Assembly (NCBI GenBank): GCA_034002365.1
Contig: JAVFAR010000141.1
Coordinates: forward strand, 1-6,500
DNA: 6,500 nucleotides
Direction of reading: 5' to 3'
Source of the DNA: Trichloromonas sp034002365
GTDB lineage: Bacteria; Desulfobacterota; Desulfuromonadia; Desulfuromonadales; Trichloromonadaceae
The translations under genes were made by a program, and so were the position numbers. Shown here one piece after another: positions 6,334-6,500 of the stretch (its first letter is position 1; every line of letters begins with the position of its first letter). Below the pieces are notes generated by a model, which worked only from the letters and a program-made list of their open reading frames with translations, was not told the DNA's origin and ran no database searches.

Positions 6334-6500
6334 ATGGATCTGGAGCAGCGCACGGTACGCAATATCGGCATCATCTCCCATATCGACGCCGGCAAGACCA
6401 CGGTTTCCGAGCGGATTCTCTTCTATTGCGGCGAAATTCACCGCATGGGCGAGGTCCATGACGGCTCGGCGACCATGGACTGGATGGATCAGGAGCAGGA
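6334..6500 (+). CDS. fusA: Elongation factor G-type translational GTPase, N-terminal fragment cut by the window end
   Basis: The first 55 residues of a translational GTPase are present. The G1/P-loop reads SHIDAGKTT (15-23), followed by SERILFYCG (25-33) and then GEVHDGSATMDWMDQEQ (39-55), which leads into switch I. The RIL(F/Y)-x-x-G and ATMDWM-x-QE patterns are characteristic of EF-G, not of EF-Tu, LepA or TypA. EF-G drives GTP-dependent translocation on the ribosome. Differences from the commonest bacterial EF-G, such as VS at 24-25 where TT is usual and C32 where T is usual, plus the absence of rpsL/rpsG just upstream, suggest a secondary EF-G paralogue; this is an inference. The start has a weak GGGGTG Shine-Dalgarno (6323-6328). 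The last two bases are an incomplete codon. Confidence 0.9.
   Translation, partial: MDLEQRTVRNIGIISHIDAGKTTVSERILFYCGEIHRMGEVHDGSATMDWMDQEQ

Noticed and set aside
5326..6459. A 377-codon minus-strand open frame opposite the MBL-fold gene
   Set aside because: It spans the ends of three plus-strand genes and their promoter, has low-complexity G/A/D/E composition and no family motif, as expected for an antisense frame in GC-rich DNA.

Overview
This is a GC-rich window with compact Gram-negative gene organisation, sigma70-type promoters, an outer-membrane-type lipoprotein and a large chemoreceptor. The receptor's signalling tip and the elongation factor G variant resemble those of Desulfuromonadales/Geobacterales (deltaproteobacteria). 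That taxonomic reading is an inference from protein style, not a database match.

Layout. Positions 1-141 hold no supported gene. A complete leucyl aminopeptidase gene (pepA, M17) runs leftward from 1653 to 142. A divergent intergenic region (1654-1913) separates it from a rightward lipoprotein gene (1914-2744). That region holds a leftward promoter for pepA, a rightward intrinsic terminator, a strong rightward promoter (TTGACA/TACAAT) and a leader with a small UUCG-capped hairpin. The lipoprotein consists of two tandem carboxypeptidase-regulatory-like beta-sandwich repeats. It is followed by a perfect 21-bp hairpin with a poor T-tail, then about 260 bases of noncoding DNA leading to a 792-residue methyl-accepting chemotaxis protein (3089-5467). 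The receptor's stop codon overlaps by 4 bases the start of a PhnP-like metallo-beta-lactamase-fold phosphodiesterase (5464-6252). After a short promoter-bearing gap, the first 55 codons of an elongation factor G-type GTPase begin at 6334 and run off the window.

How the genes relate. pepA and the lipoprotein gene are divergent and probably independently controlled. The chemoreceptor and the phosphodiesterase form a tight two-gene unit, likely translationally coupled, but no direct functional link is known to me. The EF-G gene has its own promoter and lacks ribosomal protein genes just upstream, so it is probably a stand-alone or paralogous copy rather than the str-operon copy.

No CRISPR array, mobile element, rRNA or tRNA was seen. 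I found no clear evidence of a wholly new system. The most interesting points are the non-canonical residues at the chemoreceptor hairpin tip, the receptor's 28-residue periodicity and long cytoplasmic arms, the receptor/MBL gene overlap, the duplicated lipoprotein domain and the long hairpin at 2779-2825.
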